The notes beneath the pieces are model-generated. The model saw nothing but the letters and a program-made list of their open reading frames with translations, did not search any database and was not told the origin of the DNA. Of a stretch of 64,000 nucleotides of DNA, positions 44,854 through 57,651 are shown in pieces. Origin of the DNA: Ferrovum sp. PN-J185 (GTDB lineage: Bacteria; Pseudomonadota; Gammaproteobacteria; Burkholderiales; Ferrovaceae). The DNA is taken from positions 81,764 through 145,763 of the forward strand of contig NZ_LQZA01000004.1 in the NCBI RefSeq assembly GCF_001581925.1. Direction: 5' to 3'. Made by a program: the position numbers and the translations under genes. Position 1 is the stretch's first letter. The number at the start of each line of letters is the position of its first letter.

Positions 44854-45750
44854 ATGTCAATTAACAGTACCAATACTCCTAGATGGCAAGGCTATCTTGC
44901 CGCATTCACAGTAGTTTGCTGTTGGACGGGCTTTAATATTGTTTCTCGTTTAGGCGGTAAAAGTGTACTTACCCCCTTTGACGTAGCTGCATTAAGATTC
45001 TTGGTATCTGGCTTATTCATGGTACCGATTTTCTTTATCTTTGGTAATCAACTTAATAAACTACAACTGTTTATTATAGGTACGGTAGGTGGCTTTGGTT
45101 ATGCATTGTGCGCCTACTCAGGCTTTATGTTTGCTCCAGCCGCCCATGCAGGGATTATTATTAATGGTGGCATTCCTCTTGCAACTGCAGGGATTGCCTG
45201 GATTTTTCTGAAAGACCGACCAAAGCCTCTCTCACTCCTGGCTCTATTCTTAGCTGCCTTGGGCGTAGCAGTCATTAGTTTTCATAGTCTACAAACTCAC
45301 AGTGCAGATACTCCCCATGTTATTTGGGGTGATATTTTCTTTATCCTTGCTGCGCTAGCTTGGTCGACCTTTGGTATTTTAGTAAGAATATGGAACATTC
45401 GCCCTGTTGATGCGATGAGTGGTATCGGTGTCACTTCATTATTAATTTATTTACCAATATATTTACTTTTTCTCCCCAAAGGGATCCATGAAGCAAGCTT
45501 CTCAACTATTTTGTTACAGGGCTTTTATCAAGGAATCATTGCTGCGCTGGTAGCAGGATTTTGTTATACCTTTGCCACGTTAGTGTTAGGAAGCGGTGCC
45601 GCTTCTCTCACGTTGGCTATCGTACCTGGAACTTCAGCTATTCTTGCAATACCATTTTTAAATGAGCCTATTACTTTATCTACAGGTATTGGAGTGGTGC
45701 TGGTAAGTATTGGTGCGTTATTAGGTGTGCGTGCTAAAAAACCAAAGTAG
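44854..45750 (+). CDS. EamA/DMT-family transporter, 298 aa
   Basis: The protein has ten predicted membrane helices in two EamA repeats (first about residues 12-142, second about 157-293). CCWTGFNIVSRLGGKSVLTPFDVAALRF and AALAWSTFGILVRIW mark the starts of the repeats. Drug/metabolite transporters of this type export amino acids or other small metabolites; the substrate cannot be told. It is a single gene with its own spacer on each side. Confidence 0.88.
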   Translation: MSINSTNTPRWQGYLAAFTVVCCWTGFNIVSRLGGKSVLTPFDVAALRFLVSGLFMVPIFFIFGNQLNKLQLFIIGTVGGFGYALCAYSGFMFAPAAHAGIIINGGIPLATAGIAWIFLKDRPKPLSLLALFLAALGVAVISFHSLQTHSADTPHVIWGDIFFILAALAWSTFGILVRIWNIRPVDAMSGIGVTSLLIYLPIYLLFLPKGIHEASFSTILLQGFYQGIIAALVAGFCYTFATLVLGSGAASLTLAIVPGTSAILAIPFLNEPITLSTGIGVVLVSIGALLGVRAKKPK

Positions 45751-45773
45751 AGTAGTAAAAGTACTGTTTAATC

Positions 45774-46166
45774 TTAGTAAAACAAAATCAGTAACCAAAT
45801 CACAGCAACATTAATCAAACTAATTAACACAGCGGCACTACCAATATCTTTTGCGCGTTTTGATAAACGATGTTTTTCTAAAGAAACTCGATCAACCGCG
45901 GCTTCTACGGCAGAATTTAACAACTCAACCAATAACACCAATAAAACGCTTCCTACCATTAGGGCATGCCCTACTCCTGATGTTTTTAAAAACAAAGAAA
46001 TGGGAATGAGTAACACAGACAAAATAACCTCTTGTCGAAAAGCGCTTTCATGATGATAAGCCGCTTTTAATCCCTGAATTGAGTACCCCAAGGCATTAAT
46101 GATCCGACGTATACCGGATTTACCCTTAAAGGGGCTTTCGTTAAGATGCTCTGGAGAGGGATTCAT
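45774..46166 (-). CDS. dgkA: diacylglycerol kinase DgkA, 130 aa
   Basis: DgkA is a small trimeric membrane kinase that phosphorylates diacylglycerol for phospholipid recycling. Three membrane helices follow an amphipathic N-terminus. The conserved AYHHESAFRQEV and ELLNSAVEAAVDRVSLEKHRLSKRAKDIGSAAV motifs contain the catalytic Glu residues. Its start overlaps the end of the upstream glycosyltransferase gene by 26 bases, an unusually long overlap unless a later start is used. Confidence 0.93.
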   Translation of the reverse strand: MNPSPEHLNESPFKGKSGIRRIINALGYSIQGLKAAYHHESAFRQEVILSVLLIPISLFLKTSGVGHALMVGSVLLVLLVELLNSAVEAAVDRVSLEKHRLSKRAKDIGSAAVLISLINVAVIWLLILFY

Positions 46167-47193
46167 GAGTTAGATTATTAGTAATATTCTCAGGTAAAGG
46201 TTTTAAATATCCGGCAAATTGCTCGGTCGCCTTGGACCATGAAAACTGTTCTGCATGTAAACGGGCTTGCTCACGAGAAATAGTCAGAGCATCAAGACAT
46301 GCCTGACGTAAATCATTGTTTAGTGCCCCCGCTCCAGATTGTCCGATTACATCCAAGGGACCAGTTACCGGGTATGCTGCCACAGGACAGCCGCAGGCCA
46401 TTGCCTCTAACAAAACCAATCCAAACGTATCTGTTTTACTTGGAAAAACAAATACATCAGCAGAACCATAAACTTCAGCTAATTCTGTTTGACTTAACAC
46501 ACCCAAATAATTTACATCAGGGTATTTTGCTCGGATATCAGCCATAGCAGGACCATCACCCGCCACCCATTTAGAACCAGGTAAATCCAATTCCAAAAAC
46601 GCCTCTACATTTTTCTCAACTGCCACTCTACCAACATATAAAAAAATCGGGGGAGCAGTGTTAAGTTTCAGCCCTTTCTCTTTCTGAAACTTAAAAATAT
46701 CCAAATCTACGCCACGAGTCCACAGCACTACGTTTGCCATACCATAATGTTGGAGATCTTTAATCACAACTGGAGTAGGTGCCATCACAGCATGTGAGGG
46801 ACCATGAAACCAACGTAAGAAAGCATAGGTCCATGACAAAGGAATAGCAAAACGTGCCTTTACGTATTCCGGAAAACGTGTATGGTAAGCAGTCGTAAAA
46901 GCGAGTTGACGTTTCACTGCAAATGCCCGTGCAGCTAGACCCAGAGGGCCTTCGGTAGCGATATGAAGAGCATCGGGATTAAATTCACGAATACGATCAC
47001 GAACCTTGGTCCCTGGAAATAAAGATAAGCGAATATCAGGATAAGTTGGGCAGGGAATAGTATTAAATTCCTGCGGAGTCAGCATCTCCACTTGATGGCC
47101 TAATAACTCTAATTCTTTACGAGTATTTTTTAATGTTCTCACCACACCATTAACTTGCGGATCCCACGCGTCAGTCACGATCATAATTTTCAT
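46141..47193 (-). CDS. GT4-family glycosyltransferase, 350 aa
   Basis: This is a retaining GT-B enzyme. The N-terminal IVTDAWDPQVNGVVRTLKNT and the C-terminal FVFPSKTDTFGLVLLEAMACGCPVAAYPVTGP (the E-x7-E motif binding the sugar nucleotide) place it with GT4 enzymes that act on diacylglycerol or phosphatidyl acceptors, such as SqdX or PimB types. Context with dgkA and a metallophosphoesterase suggests lipid glycosylation. The acceptor is an inference. It overlaps the upstream gene by four bases. Confidence 0.88.
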   Translation of the reverse strand: MKIMIVTDAWDPQVNGVVRTLKNTRKELELLGHQVEMLTPQEFNTIPCPTYPDIRLSLFPGTKVRDRIREFNPDALHIATEGPLGLAARAFAVKRQLAFTTAYHTRFPEYVKARFAIPLSWTYAFLRWFHGPSHAVMAPTPVVIKDLQHYGMANVVLWTRGVDLDIFKFQKEKGLKLNTAPPIFLYVGRVAVEKNVEAFLELDLPGSKWVAGDGPAMADIRAKYPDVNYLGVLSQTELAEVYGSADVFVFPSKTDTFGLVLLEAMACGCPVAAYPVTGPLDVIGQSGAGALNNDLRQACLDALTISREQARLHAEQFSWSKATEQFAGYLKPLPENITNNLTHESLSRAS

Positions 47194-48038
47194 GAAACAA
47201 CTCCTTCTGGAAATAGCTCTTCTTGGTGAACCGGACCTAGATTGAGCGGTGCCTCAACACGACTACGCCACTCGACAATTTTTAACTGACCATCATGGGT
47301 TTCAACTAATGCTGTTAGGGACTCTACCCAATCCCCATCATTACAATATAAGAGACCATCAATCTCCCTTACTTCGGCACGATGGATATGACCACATACT
47401 ACTCCCTGACAGCCTCGACGCTTGGCTTCAGCTACCATCACCGCCTCGAAAGAAGCGATATAATTAATAGCGTTTTTAACTTGGTGTTTCAGATATTGTG
47501 ACAGTGACCAATAGGGTAATCCAATACGCACTCTTACCGCATTAAACCATTGGTTAAATTTAAGAATCATGGTGTAGAGACTATCACCCAAATGCGATAA
47601 CCATTTCGCATGTTGGGTAATTCCATCAAAGAGATCTCCATGAACTACCCATAATTTTCGTCCATCTCGTAGGGTATGAATAGCCTCTTCACATACTTTG
47701 ATATCACCAAAAGCCAAGCCAATAAATTGACGTGCTAGCTCATCATGGTTACCAGGTACGTATACAACATGAGTCCCTTTTCTGGCTTTTCTTAATAATT
47801 TTTGTATTACATCATTGTGTGTTTGAGGCCAATACCACCCCTTTTTTAATTGCCATCCATCGATGATGTCACCAACCAAATAAATGGTTTCAGCTTCATG
47901 GGTTCTTAAAAAATCGAGTAGATAATCTGCCTGACAACCTGGGGTTCCAAGATGGGTATCTGAAATCCAGATGGTTCTGTAGTGGTGATTGATGTCTAAG
48001 TCATTGGTTTTCACGCGTCCATTAAGCCATGCGGGCAT
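47190..48038 (-). CDS. LpxH-like calcineurin-type metallophosphoesterase, 282 aa
   Basis: Metal-binding motifs WISDTHLGTPG, LVGDIIDGW, VPGNHDE, VVHGD and VCGHIHRA appear in the standard order for calcineurin-like phosphoesterases. This group is related to UDP-2,3-diacylglucosamine hydrolase (LpxH), but the gene's pairing with a GT4 glycosyltransferase is more typical of a lipid-modification operon. A role in removing phosphate from a lipid or nucleotide intermediate is plausible. It is the first gene of the three-gene leftward group. Confidence 0.85.
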   Translation of the reverse strand: MPAWLNGRVKTNDLDINHHYRTIWISDTHLGTPGCQADYLLDFLRTHEAETIYLVGDIIDGWQLKKGWYWPQTHNDVIQKLLRKARKGTHVVYVPGNHDELARQFIGLAFGDIKVCEEAIHTLRDGRKLWVVHGDLFDGITQHAKWLSHLGDSLYTMILKFNQWFNAVRVRIGLPYWSLSQYLKHQVKNAINYIASFEAVMVAEAKRRGCQGVVCGHIHRAEVREIDGLLYCNDGDWVESLTALVETHDGQLKIVEWRSRVEAPLNLGPVHQEELFPEGVVS

Positions 48039-48097
48039 GAACGAAACGTGACATTTTTATTAAATTTTTGTGACTAAACCAATCAACAAGTGAAGAA

Positions 48098-49066
48098 TTA
48101 GTGATTGCGTTCTACAGCAAGATGAGCAAGGCTTATCAGTGCATTTTTATATGGGCCATCTTGAAATGTGGAAATACAGTCGATTGCTAAGCTAGCCTCT
48201 CGTTCAGCGGCCTCTCTGGTATAGATCAAGGATCCTGTAGCGTTAATAATTGCCATCACTCGATCCATATGATCTGTACCACCTTCAATAACTACTGAAC
48301 GTAAAAAATCACGATCTTCATTATTGGCTTTTTGCATAGCATAAATTAAAGGTAAGGTGGCTTTCCCCTCAGCTAAGTCATCTCCTAGATTTTTACCTAG
48401 CTCTTCTGTGTTACCTGAGTAATCCAGCACATCATCAATAATCTGAAAAGCATTACCCAAATAAGTACCGTATTCTTTAGCTTGCGTTTGAATGGGCTCA
48501 TATTGATTGGCTATAAGCGCACCTAGCTGACCTGCCGCCGAAAACAATTGTGCAGTCTTATATTTAATTACTTGGCGATAACGCTCTTCATCCACATCCG
48601 GGTCATGACAATTCAATAATTGCAACACCTCTCCTTCGGCGATAATATTCGTTGCATTAGCTAGAATATCCATCACTGTCATCTGCCCTACCCCCACCAT
48701 CATTTGAAAGGCTCTAGAGTAGAGAAAATCTCCAACTAATACACTTGCAGCATTACCAAACAACTCATTGGCTGTTTTTTTCCCACGTCGCAACTCAGAT
48801 TTGTCTACCACATCATCATGAAGTAACGTTGCTGTATGGATAAATTCAATGACTGCAGCCAAAGTATGGTGGTGAGTCCCTTCATAACCGCATGCTTTTG
48901 CCATCAATACGGTGATGAGTGGTCTTAAACGCTTTCCACCACTTTGGATGATGTATTCGGCAACTTGCCTAACTAAAACCACATCAGAATAAAGCTGCTT
49001 ACGAATCACATGATCCACAGCATCCATATCGGCTTGGGCTAATAATTTGATGTCATTGAATTTCAT
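48098..49066 (-). CDS. ispB: octaprenyl diphosphate synthase IspB, 322 aa
   Basis: IspB is a trans-polyprenyl synthase that makes the side chain of ubiquinone. The first aspartate-rich motif LLHDDVVDKSELRRGKKT and second IIDDVLDYSG are intact, with GGKRLRP near the N-terminus. It lies divergent from rplU-rpmA, the conserved betaproteobacterial and gammaproteobacterial neighbourhood. Exact chain length cannot be read from sequence, though Q8 is usual. Confidence 0.95.
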   Translation of the reverse strand: MKFNDIKLLAQADMDAVDHVIRKQLYSDVVLVRQVAEYIIQSGGKRLRPLITVLMAKACGYEGTHHHTLAAVIEFIHTATLLHDDVVDKSELRRGKKTANELFGNAASVLVGDFLYSRAFQMMVGVGQMTVMDILANATNIIAEGEVLQLLNCHDPDVDEERYRQVIKYKTAQLFSAAGQLGALIANQYEPIQTQAKEYGTYLGNAFQIIDDVLDYSGNTEELGKNLGDDLAEGKATLPLIYAMQKANNEDRDFLRSVVIEGGTDHMDRVMAIINATGSLIYTREAAEREASLAIDCISTFQDGPYKNALISLAHLAVERNH

Positions 49067-49257
49067 TCAGTTTTTTATTATGTGTGTTCAGAAAAATCAA
49101 TAATAGGGTGACCAATACATAAGAGTCAACCTAAACTATTAGATTTAAACTATATTGCAGCTTAACGCCAGGCGTTGATTTGAAAGCTAACTATTCACAA
49201 GCCTCTTTGCACCAAAACAAGCCTAATTTGGGCTAACAAGGACAACCAATGAAGATT

Positions 49258-49287
49258 TTGACAAAAGGGTCTAAAACCCTCTATAAT
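49258..49287 (+). promoter_or_regulatory. sigma-70 promoter for rplU-rpmA
   Basis: Consensus TTGACA (49258-49263) and TATAAT (49282-49287) are separated by 18 bp, 40 bp upstream of rplU. An AGGGT/ACCCT inverted repeat lies in the spacer between the two boxes. Confidence 0.8.
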
Positions 49288-49326
49288 TTCGGATTCTGTT
49301 TTATTGATCTATTTTAGGAGCGTCAA

Positions 49327-49641
49327 ATGTACGCTGTAATTAAAACCGGTGGCAAGCAATATCGCGTGCAATCTGGAGAAAAATTAAAAGTTGAGTTGCT
49401 TTCAGTGGAAGTCGGTTCAACTGTTGACCTTGACCAAGTATTATTGGTTGCTGATGGTGAAGACATTACTTTTGGTCGCCCTCTCGTGGCAGGAGCCAAA
49501 GTAACTGCTAAAGTATTGGCACATGGGCGTCATGATAAAGTAAAAATCTTTAAAATGCGTCGTCGTAAACACTATCAAAAGCATCAAGGTCACCGTCAAG
49601 GTTTCACTGAAGTGCAAATTGATAGCATCGTTAAAGGCTAA
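49327..49641 (+). CDS. rplU: 50S ribosomal protein L21
   Basis: The 104-residue protein starts [20 protein letters not shown] and ends with [18 protein letters not shown], standard for L21. It binds 23S rRNA near L20. A TAGGAG ribosome site precedes the ATG. It is the first gene of rplU-rpmA, followed by obgE and proB. Confidence 0.98.
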   Translation: MYAVIKTGGKQYRVQSGEKLKVELLSVEVGSTVDLDQVLLVADGEDITFGRPLVAGAKVTAKVLAHGRHDKVKIFKMRRRKHYQKHQGHRQGFTEVQIDSIVKG

Positions 49642-49654
49642 GGAGTAAAAACGC

Positions 49655-49924
49655 ATGGCACACAAAAAAGCCGGTGGTAGTTCACGTAACGGCCGTGATT
49701 CAGAATCGAAACGATTAGGCGTTAAAGCTTACGGTGGTGAATTAGTTAGTGCAGGCAGCATTATTGTTCGCCAGCGCGGCACACGCATTCATCCCGGTGC
49801 AAATGTCGGCATGGGAAAAGACCATACTTTATTTGCTAAGGTTGAAGGCCGTGTTGTGTTTCGCACCAAGGGTCCACTCAAGGACAAATTTGCTTTAATC
49901 GAACCCGTCGCAGCTAGTGCTTAA
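49655..49924 (+). CDS. rpmA: 50S ribosomal protein L27
   Basis: The 89-residue protein begins [20 protein letters not shown], the typical L27 N-terminus that reaches the peptidyl-transferase centre. It lacks the cleaved extension seen in Firmicutes. It follows rplU by 13 bases with an AAGGAG site and is followed by a strong terminator before obgE. Confidence 0.98.
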   Translation: MAHKKAGGSSRNGRDSESKRLGVKAYGGELVSAGSIIVRQRGTRIHPGANVGMGKDHTLFAKVEGRVVFRTKGPLKDKFALIEPVAASA

Positions 49925-49931
49925 GGGCTGA

Positions 49932-52170
<2,239 letters not shown>

Positions 52171-52250
52171 TTACCCTCATCAGTCATAAGTAAGGCAAAT
52201 CAATTCTTCAGGATAGAGTAAAATAATAGTTTTTATTATTCGAGCTATTC

Positions 52251-53969
52251 ATGCGCGCCACACAATTTTTTATCTCTACACTCAAAGAAGCCCCCCAGGA
52301 GGCTGAATTAATCTCTCATCAGTTAATGCTTCGAGCAGGCTATATTCGCCGTCTTGGCAGTGGTTTATATACTTGGATGCCATTGGGCCTTCGAGTACTC
52401 AGAAAAATTGAGGCAATTGTACGTGAGGAAATGAATAAAGCAGAAGCTCTAGAGTTATTGATGCCCTCTGTTATCCCTGCTGAATTATGGCAAGAAACAG
52501 GACGCTGGGAAAAGTTTGGTCCACAAATGCTTAAAATTAAAGATCGACACGATCGTGATTTTTGCTATGGTCCCACACATGAAGAAGTGATTAGTGATGT
52601 AGCTCGTCGTGAAATTAAAAGCTATCGTCAATTACCTATTAATTTTTATCAAATTCAAACTAAGTTTCGTGACGAAATTCGCCCTCGTTTTGGTGTCATG
52701 CGAGCTCGTGAATTTATCATGAAAGATGCCTATTCTTTCCATGCCGATTTAACGAGCCTTGAAGACACCTATGCAGTCATGAAAGACACTTACCAACGTA
52801 TATTTACACGTCTTGGTCTGAATTTTAGAGCAGTAGCCGCTGATACAGGTGCTATAGGGGGTTCTGGCTCTCATGAGTTTCATGTTCTTGCAGACTCAGG
52901 TGAAGATGCCCTCGCCTATAGCGATCAATCTGATTATGCCGCGAACGTTGAACTGGCTGAAGCAGTGATGCCTTCAGGTCAGCGCCCAGCAGCTAACTCG
53001 ACTATGGAACAAGTCAATACTCCCTCAGTGACTTCATGTGAAGAGGTAGCAACATTTCTCAATCTCTCTATTCAACAGATTGTGAAGTCGCTCTTAATCA
53101 TTGATCAGGAGAATAAACCCTACCTTATTCTATTAAGAGGTGATCATGAATTAAACTGGGTTAAAACAGAAAAAATTATAGTAGGAGCAAGACTTGCCAG
53201 TGCAGAAGAGTTGACTCAACTAGGTCTTTATTCAGGTTTCATAGGTCCGGTTAATCTTCCTTCTTCAGTTACTGTTCTAGCTGATCGTTCAGTGTCACTC
53301 ATGGCTAACTTTGTGTGTGGTGCTAACCACATCGATAGCCATTATATTAATGTAAACTTTGGACGTGACTGCAGTGAACCTAAAGAGTATCTAGATTTAA
53401 GGAATGTCGTTGAAGGAGATCCCTCTCCTGATGGGAAAGGTTCACTGAAGCTCTGCCGTGGTATTGAAGTTGGCCATATTTTTCAGTTACGCACCAAATA
53501 TGCAGAGGCCATGAATTTAACTTTCCTTGATGAAAAAGGAAAAAATAAAGTTATGGAAATGGGTTGTTATGGTATTGGAGTAAGCCGAATTGTTGCTGCT
53601 GCAATTGAACAACACCATGATAAAAATGGCATCACATTACCTTTAGCTATTGCACCTTTTTCAGTCAGTCTTATTTCCATCGGTCTTAAGAAAAGCCCAT
53701 TGGTTGAAGAAACCTCCAGCCAAATTTATGACCTATTAACCCATCAAGGGATTGATGTGTTGTGGGATGACCGCGATGAACGGCTAGGCGTGATGCTCGC
53801 TGATCAAGAGCTAATGGGTATTCCATTTAGAATAGTAGTAGGTGACAAAGGTTTGCAAGAGGGAACTGTTGAAGTAAAAGGTAGACATGACAGCGAATCC
53901 AAGAAAGTGTCTTTCACTGATCTTGCACACACTCTGCGTCAATGGATTATGCCTAACGCTTTAACCTAA
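52251..53969 (+). CDS. proS: prolyl-tRNA synthetase ProS, 572 aa
   Basis: ProS is a class IIa synthetase of the bacterial type, with the YbaK-like editing insertion (about residues 225-385) between motifs 2 and 3. [40 protein letters not shown] runs over motif 1, [25 protein letters not shown] is motif 2, and [17 protein letters not shown] is motif 3. A C-terminal anticodon-binding domain is present. It overlaps the convergent yihY by four bases. Confidence 0.97.
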   Translation: MRATQFFISTLKEAPQEAELISHQLMLRAGYIRRLGSGLYTWMPLGLRVLRKIEAIVREEMNKAEALELLMPSVIPAELWQETGRWEKFGPQMLKIKDRHDRDFCYGPTHEEVISDVARREIKSYRQLPINFYQIQTKFRDEIRPRFGVMRAREFIMKDAYSFHADLTSLEDTYAVMKDTYQRIFTRLGLNFRAVAADTGAIGGSGSHEFHVLADSGEDALAYSDQSDYAANVELAEAVMPSGQRPAANSTMEQVNTPSVTSCEEVATFLNLSIQQIVKSLLIIDQENKPYLILLRGDHELNWVKTEKIIVGARLASAEELTQLGLYSGFIGPVNLPSSVTVLADRSVSLMANFVCGANHIDSHYINVNFGRDCSEPKEYLDLRNVVEGDPSPDGKGSLKLCRGIEVGHIFQLRTKYAEAMNLTFLDEKGKNKVMEMGCYGIGVSRIVAAAIEQHHDKNGITLPLAIAPFSVSLISIGLKKSPLVEETSSQIYDLLTHQGIDVLWDDRDERLGVMLADQELMGIPFRIVVGDKGLQEGTVEVKGRHDSESKKVSFTDLAHTLRQWIMPNALT

Positions 53970-54817
53970 AGCTTCATTTTCCAAGTCGGTAAACTCGCAG
54001 TTAATACCGCACAAAACAGTACCACTGCCCATGATAATTGGATCCATAATAAAAATATGGGCAGTGCTGCGAACGCACCATAAATAATTTTATAAGCAGA
54101 GAAATGGGTGATAAACCAAGTGAGGCCATTTTTAAGCCCCTCAAAAGCAAACGCAGCAACTATCCCACCTACCAATGCGTGACGTTTTTTGACAGTCTTT
54201 CCAGGAATAATATAGTAAGCTGAGCTTAATATCAGTACCAGGGTAATCAATGAGCTCCATTGAATTGCATTATTAATTAGATGGTGACTCTCACCAACCC
54301 AACCCAAAGAGGTTTTAATCGCTGTGGTAAAAGCCCACAGGGTGACACCTAACATAACAGGCCCCCCTACTACGACGATCAAATACATCATTAAACGTGC
54401 GTACCATTGATGCTTAGGTGTACTACCCCATACTGCATTAAAGGCATGATCAACAGTCACCACTAAAGACAACACAGCAAATAGTAATACACCAAGCCCC
54501 ACCACGGTTAATTGTTCAGCATGTTGTGAGAATTGTAATGTATACATACTAATCATCCGTGAGGCCACATCCGGTAATAAATTAGCCATTAAAAAGCTGC
54601 GTACACTCTTACTTATTAGTTGTGACCCTGGCATCAGAGAATACATACTCAGCGATAGCGTCACTAAGGGAATAATGGCAAATAATGTGGTAGTAGTAAG
54701 GCTAGATGCAGTTTGTAGACAACGATCTTGATGAAACTTTTTTAATACAAACCATAAAAACCCCAATGTATTTAACAATGGGGTGAGTGGGAACAACCAA
54801 ATTGAAATACGTTTCAC
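53966..54817 (-). CDS. YihY family inner-membrane protein, 283 aa
   Basis: The protein has about six membrane helices. The conserved [31 protein letters not shown] and [30 protein letters not shown] segments define the YihY/BrkB (formerly Rbn) family. Despite older naming, it is not a ribonuclease; its transport or envelope role is unknown. Its start overlaps the leuA stop by four bases, so it is probably co-transcribed with leuA. Confidence 0.92.
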   Translation of the reverse strand: MKRISIWLFPLTPLLNTLGFLWFVLKKFHQDRCLQTASSLTTTTLFAIIPLVTLSLSMYSLMPGSQLISKSVRSFLMANLLPDVASRMISMYTLQFSQHAEQLTVVGLGVLLFAVLSLVVTVDHAFNAVWGSTPKHQWYARLMMYLIVVVGGPVMLGVTLWAFTTAIKTSLGWVGESHHLINNAIQWSSLITLVLILSSAYYIIPGKTVKKRHALVGGIVAAFAFEGLKNGLTWFITHFSAYKIIYGAFAALPIFLLWIQLSWAVVLFCAVLTASLPTWKMKL

Positions 54818-56361
54818 ACCACTCCTGCAGACTGAGGGTTCATTCGTTGCGCTTTACTATCCAACTTATTCAATGCACTTAAATAAGCTTTTGCAGAAGC
54901 CACAACTATATCAGTGTCAGCCCCTAAGCCATTTACAATACGACCACCGCGACTCAGTCTCACTGTCACTTCTCCTTGTGACTCTGTCCCACTGGTAATA
55001 TTATTTACAGAATAAAGCTGGAGCTCTGCACCACTATGAATAATCGCTTCAATAGCTTTAAATGTTGCATCAACCGGACCACTACCTGTGGACTCAGTTT
55101 GACTCTCTCTACCTTGATGAGTAATGACTAAACGGGCATAAGGCGCTTCACCTGTTTCGCAGTGTGCCGTCAATGAAATCAAACCATAAAGCTCAGCTTC
55201 AGGTTCAGTTAATTCTTCACTAACAATGGCATGAATATCTTCATCAAAAATATCATGCTTTTTATCAGCTAAATCTTTGAAACGTTGGAATGCTGTATTT
55301 AATGCCACTTCAGAATCCAGTTCAATACCTAACTCAGCAAGACGCGCTTTAAAAGCGGAACGACCAGAATGTTTACCTAATACCAATTTGTTGGTATTCC
55401 AGCCCACATCCTCAGCTCTCATAATCTCATAGGTTTCACGATGTTTTAACACACCATCTTGGTGAATACCGGATTCGTGAGCAAAGGCATTGGCTCCCAC
55501 CACTGCTTTATTAGGTTGCACAGGAAAGCCTGTAATCGTCGATACTAAGCGGCTAGCAGGAACAATTTGAGTGGTATCAATACGCGTTTCCACAGGAAAA
55601 ATATCATGGCGTGTTTTAATTGCCATCACAATTTCTTCTAATGCAGCGTTCCCTGCTCTCTCACCCAAGCCATTGATTGTGCACTCAACTTGACGCGCTC
55701 CTGATAACACTGCAGCCAGAGAATTGGATACAGCCAAACCTAAGTCATTGTGGCAATGAACTGAAAAAATAGCTTGGTCTGAATTAGGTACTCTCTCTAT
55801 CAATGTTTTAATTAATTCACCATATTGAAAAGGAATGGCATACCCCACTGTGTCGGGGATATTAATTGTTCGCGCTCCAGCTCGAATCACTGCCTCAATC
55901 ACACGACACATAAAATCAGTTTCTGATCGGACAGCATCTTCGCAAGAAAATTCTACATCATCAGTAAACTGTCTGGCTAAAGTGACTGCTTTTACTGCGG
56001 CTTCTAAGACCTGATCAGGAGCCATGCGTAACTTCTTTTCCATGTGAATGGGAGAGGTAGCAATAAAAGTATGAATTCGGCCTCGTTGTGCGGGTGCTAT
56101 GGCTTCCGCTGTTCGACGAATATCATTTTCTTGGGCACGAGCCAGGCCGCAAACAGTACTGTCTTTAATGACCGATGCCACAGCTCGAACAGACTCAAAA
56201 TCGCCTTGGCTTGCAGCAGGAAAACCTGCTTCGATCACATCAACACGTAATTTCTCTAATTGGCGAGCGATACGTATTTTTTCCTCTCGGGTCATTGATG
56301 CGCCTGGACTTTGTTCACCATCACGCATAGTGGTGTCAAATATAATCAGTTGTTGTTTCAC
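54814..56361 (-). CDS. leuA: 2-isopropylmalate synthase LeuA, 515 aa
   Basis: LeuA condenses acetyl-CoA with 2-oxoisovalerate at the start of leucine synthesis. The DRE-TIM barrel begins with [18 protein letters not shown], with the metal-binding His pair in [14 protein letters not shown] and [20 protein letters not shown]-terminal allosteric domain (about residues 390-515) carries the leucine-binding site. It is isolated from other leu genes. A 570-bp upstream region could carry an attenuator or promoter, but I cannot identify one. Confidence 0.96.
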   Translation of the reverse strand: MKQQLIIFDTTMRDGEQSPGASMTREEKIRIARQLEKLRVDVIEAGFPAASQGDFESVRAVASVIKDSTVCGLARAQENDIRRTAEAIAPAQRGRIHTFIATSPIHMEKKLRMAPDQVLEAAVKAVTLARQFTDDVEFSCEDAVRSETDFMCRVIEAVIRAGARTINIPDTVGYAIPFQYGELIKTLIERVPNSDQAIFSVHCHNDLGLAVSNSLAAVLSGARQVECTINGLGERAGNAALEEIVMAIKTRHDIFPVETRIDTTQIVPASRLVSTITGFPVQPNKAVVGANAFAHESGIHQDGVLKHRETYEIMRAEDVGWNTNKLVLGKHSGRSAFKARLAELGIELDSEVALNTAFQRFKDLADKKHDIFDEDIHAIVSEELTEPEAELYGLISLTAHCETGEAPYARLVITHQGRESQTESTGSGPVDATFKAIEAIIHSGAELQLYSVNNITSGTESQGEVTVRLSRGGRIVNGLGADTDIVVASAKAYLSALNKLDSKAQRMNPQSAGVV

Positions 56362-56777
56362 GATCAGCTCCTAACTATCTGATTTGTTTAATAGAATTAT
56401 CTCTATTTAAAGAGACAAGAATACAACGAATTGTGGGAATTGGATAGTTTTAGCGCGCAGAGCGCAGTAGTAGGAGGCCTAGTGAGCCACCTAAATATAG
56501 ATTAAATGATGATTTGATGCATGTGTTTTTCATATAATCAATATAAAAGTTTTTTTCTTGATTAGCAAGTCATTTATACAACAGTTCTCAGTAGACTTTT
56601 TTCTTCGTTCTACAAATTGTAGACTCTGATTTTTTATTTTCTACGCATAGTTAATTAATTTTCCTTAACTGAAAACCACTAGAGAAAATGAAAAATACGC
56701 TACCAACGACTCCATTAGTTATTCGTACTGAGCTTTTTATTAAGATTCATTTAAGAAATTCATGTTTTAATTAACTT
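56362..56777. other. AT-rich intergenic region upstream of leuA
   Basis: No protein gene is visible in this stretch. It should hold the leftward leuA promoter and, to the right, any promoter of the structured RNA at 56778-56850. The sequence is strongly AT-rich with scattered TATAAT-like hexamers, but none is paired with a convincing -35 box. Confidence 0.4.
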
Positions 56778-56850
56778 AGACAGTAAGCTGAGTGAATCAG
56801 CAATCACTGTCTCCCCCTTTCGGTGGTCTTCCCCAGACCACCTTTTTTTT
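56778..56850 (+). ncRNA. candidate structured RNA with intrinsic terminator
   Basis: AGACAGT (56778-56784) pairs with ACTGTCT (56806-56812), and inside it GCTGA (56787-56791) pairs with TCAGC (56797-56801), making a two-tier hairpin. After a C-rich linker, GGTGGTCT (56822-56829) pairs with AGACCACC (56835-56842) and is followed by eight T residues. No plus-strand gene ends here, since leuA reads the other way. The terminator therefore probably ends a small RNA or a leader transcript before the cytochrome gene. Confidence 0.5.
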
Positions 56851-56935
56851 ACTCAAAAAATTGATAATAATAAAATTTAAGATCATATTAAGAATCAGGG
56901 ACTACAATTCATGATAACTAACCGGAGAACCTATC

Positions 56936-57559
56936 ATGGAACAACTTAGCTATGAACGGAAAAAAGTATTTGATCCTCTATTACGTATCATTCATGTATG
57001 GAATGGTGTACTCATTACCATTCAAATTTTTACTGCGTTGATTGCTGATTATATTGAAAAAGGAATTCAACGAGATACGCTGTGGCATATTCATGTGTGG
57101 GTAGGATATGGGATTGCTATCGGGCTACTATTCAGGCTTATTTGGGGAGTGATTGGGCCTAATAGTGCTAAATTCAGTGATCTATGGCATCCTCAAGTTT
57201 GGATCAATTTTATTAAAACCAGAAAATGGCTAGATACTGAACGTTGGGGACATTCTACAATGGCCAGTGCTGCTTATCTGTTATTCTATTTATTATTAAT
57301 TGTAATGGTCTTAACAGGTTTAAGTCTTGCTGCAATTAAACTTAATATGGGGCCCTTAGATGGATTATTAGGTGGTAATAAGTCGTTAAAAGATTTATTT
57401 CATGAACCACATGAACTCATTTATAACTTCTTTTGGGCATTTATTCTGGTTCATATTGCAGCTTTAATATGGCATGAAGTAAAAGATAAAACGCCATTAG
57501 CTCAAGCTATGGTCAGTGGTTATTTATATCGTGTGATAAAAAAACATGATAAAGAGTAA
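56936..57559 (+). CDS. cytochrome b561-type membrane protein, 207 aa
   Basis: Four membrane helices with His residues placed as haem ligands (LLRIIHVWNG, WHIHVWVGYG, and FHEPHELIYNFFWAFILVHIAALIWHE) fit the di-haem cytochrome b561 or b-type hydrogenase-subunit fold. Such proteins pass electrons between the quinone pool and a periplasmic partner. No redox partner gene is adjacent; instead a two-component system follows after 92 bp, which may control it. An ACCGGAGAA-like site precedes the ATG. Confidence 0.88.
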   Translation: MEQLSYERKKVFDPLLRIIHVWNGVLITIQIFTALIADYIEKGIQRDTLWHIHVWVGYGIAIGLLFRLIWGVIGPNSAKFSDLWHPQVWINFIKTRKWLDTERWGHSTMASAAYLLFYLLLIVMVLTGLSLAAIKLNMGPLDGLLGGNKSLKDLFHEPHELIYNFFWAFILVHIAALIWHEVKDKTPLAQAMVSGYLYRVIKKHDKE

Positions 57560-57587
57560 TGATACTTATAGGGTTCGGGCTGTTAAT

Positions 57588-57618
57588 TTTATTCAATTAA
57601 TTTAAAAAAATAACAGCC
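57588..57618. promoter_or_regulatory. inverted repeat upstream of the response regulator
   Basis: GGCTGTTA (57588-57595) and TAACAGCC (57611-57618) are perfect 8-bp inverted repeats around an AT-rich centre, 34 bp before the regulator start. This could be an autoregulatory operator or a terminator for the cytochrome gene. Confidence 0.4.
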
Positions 57619-57651
57619 TAATATGAATACTAAAATAAATATGAACTAATC

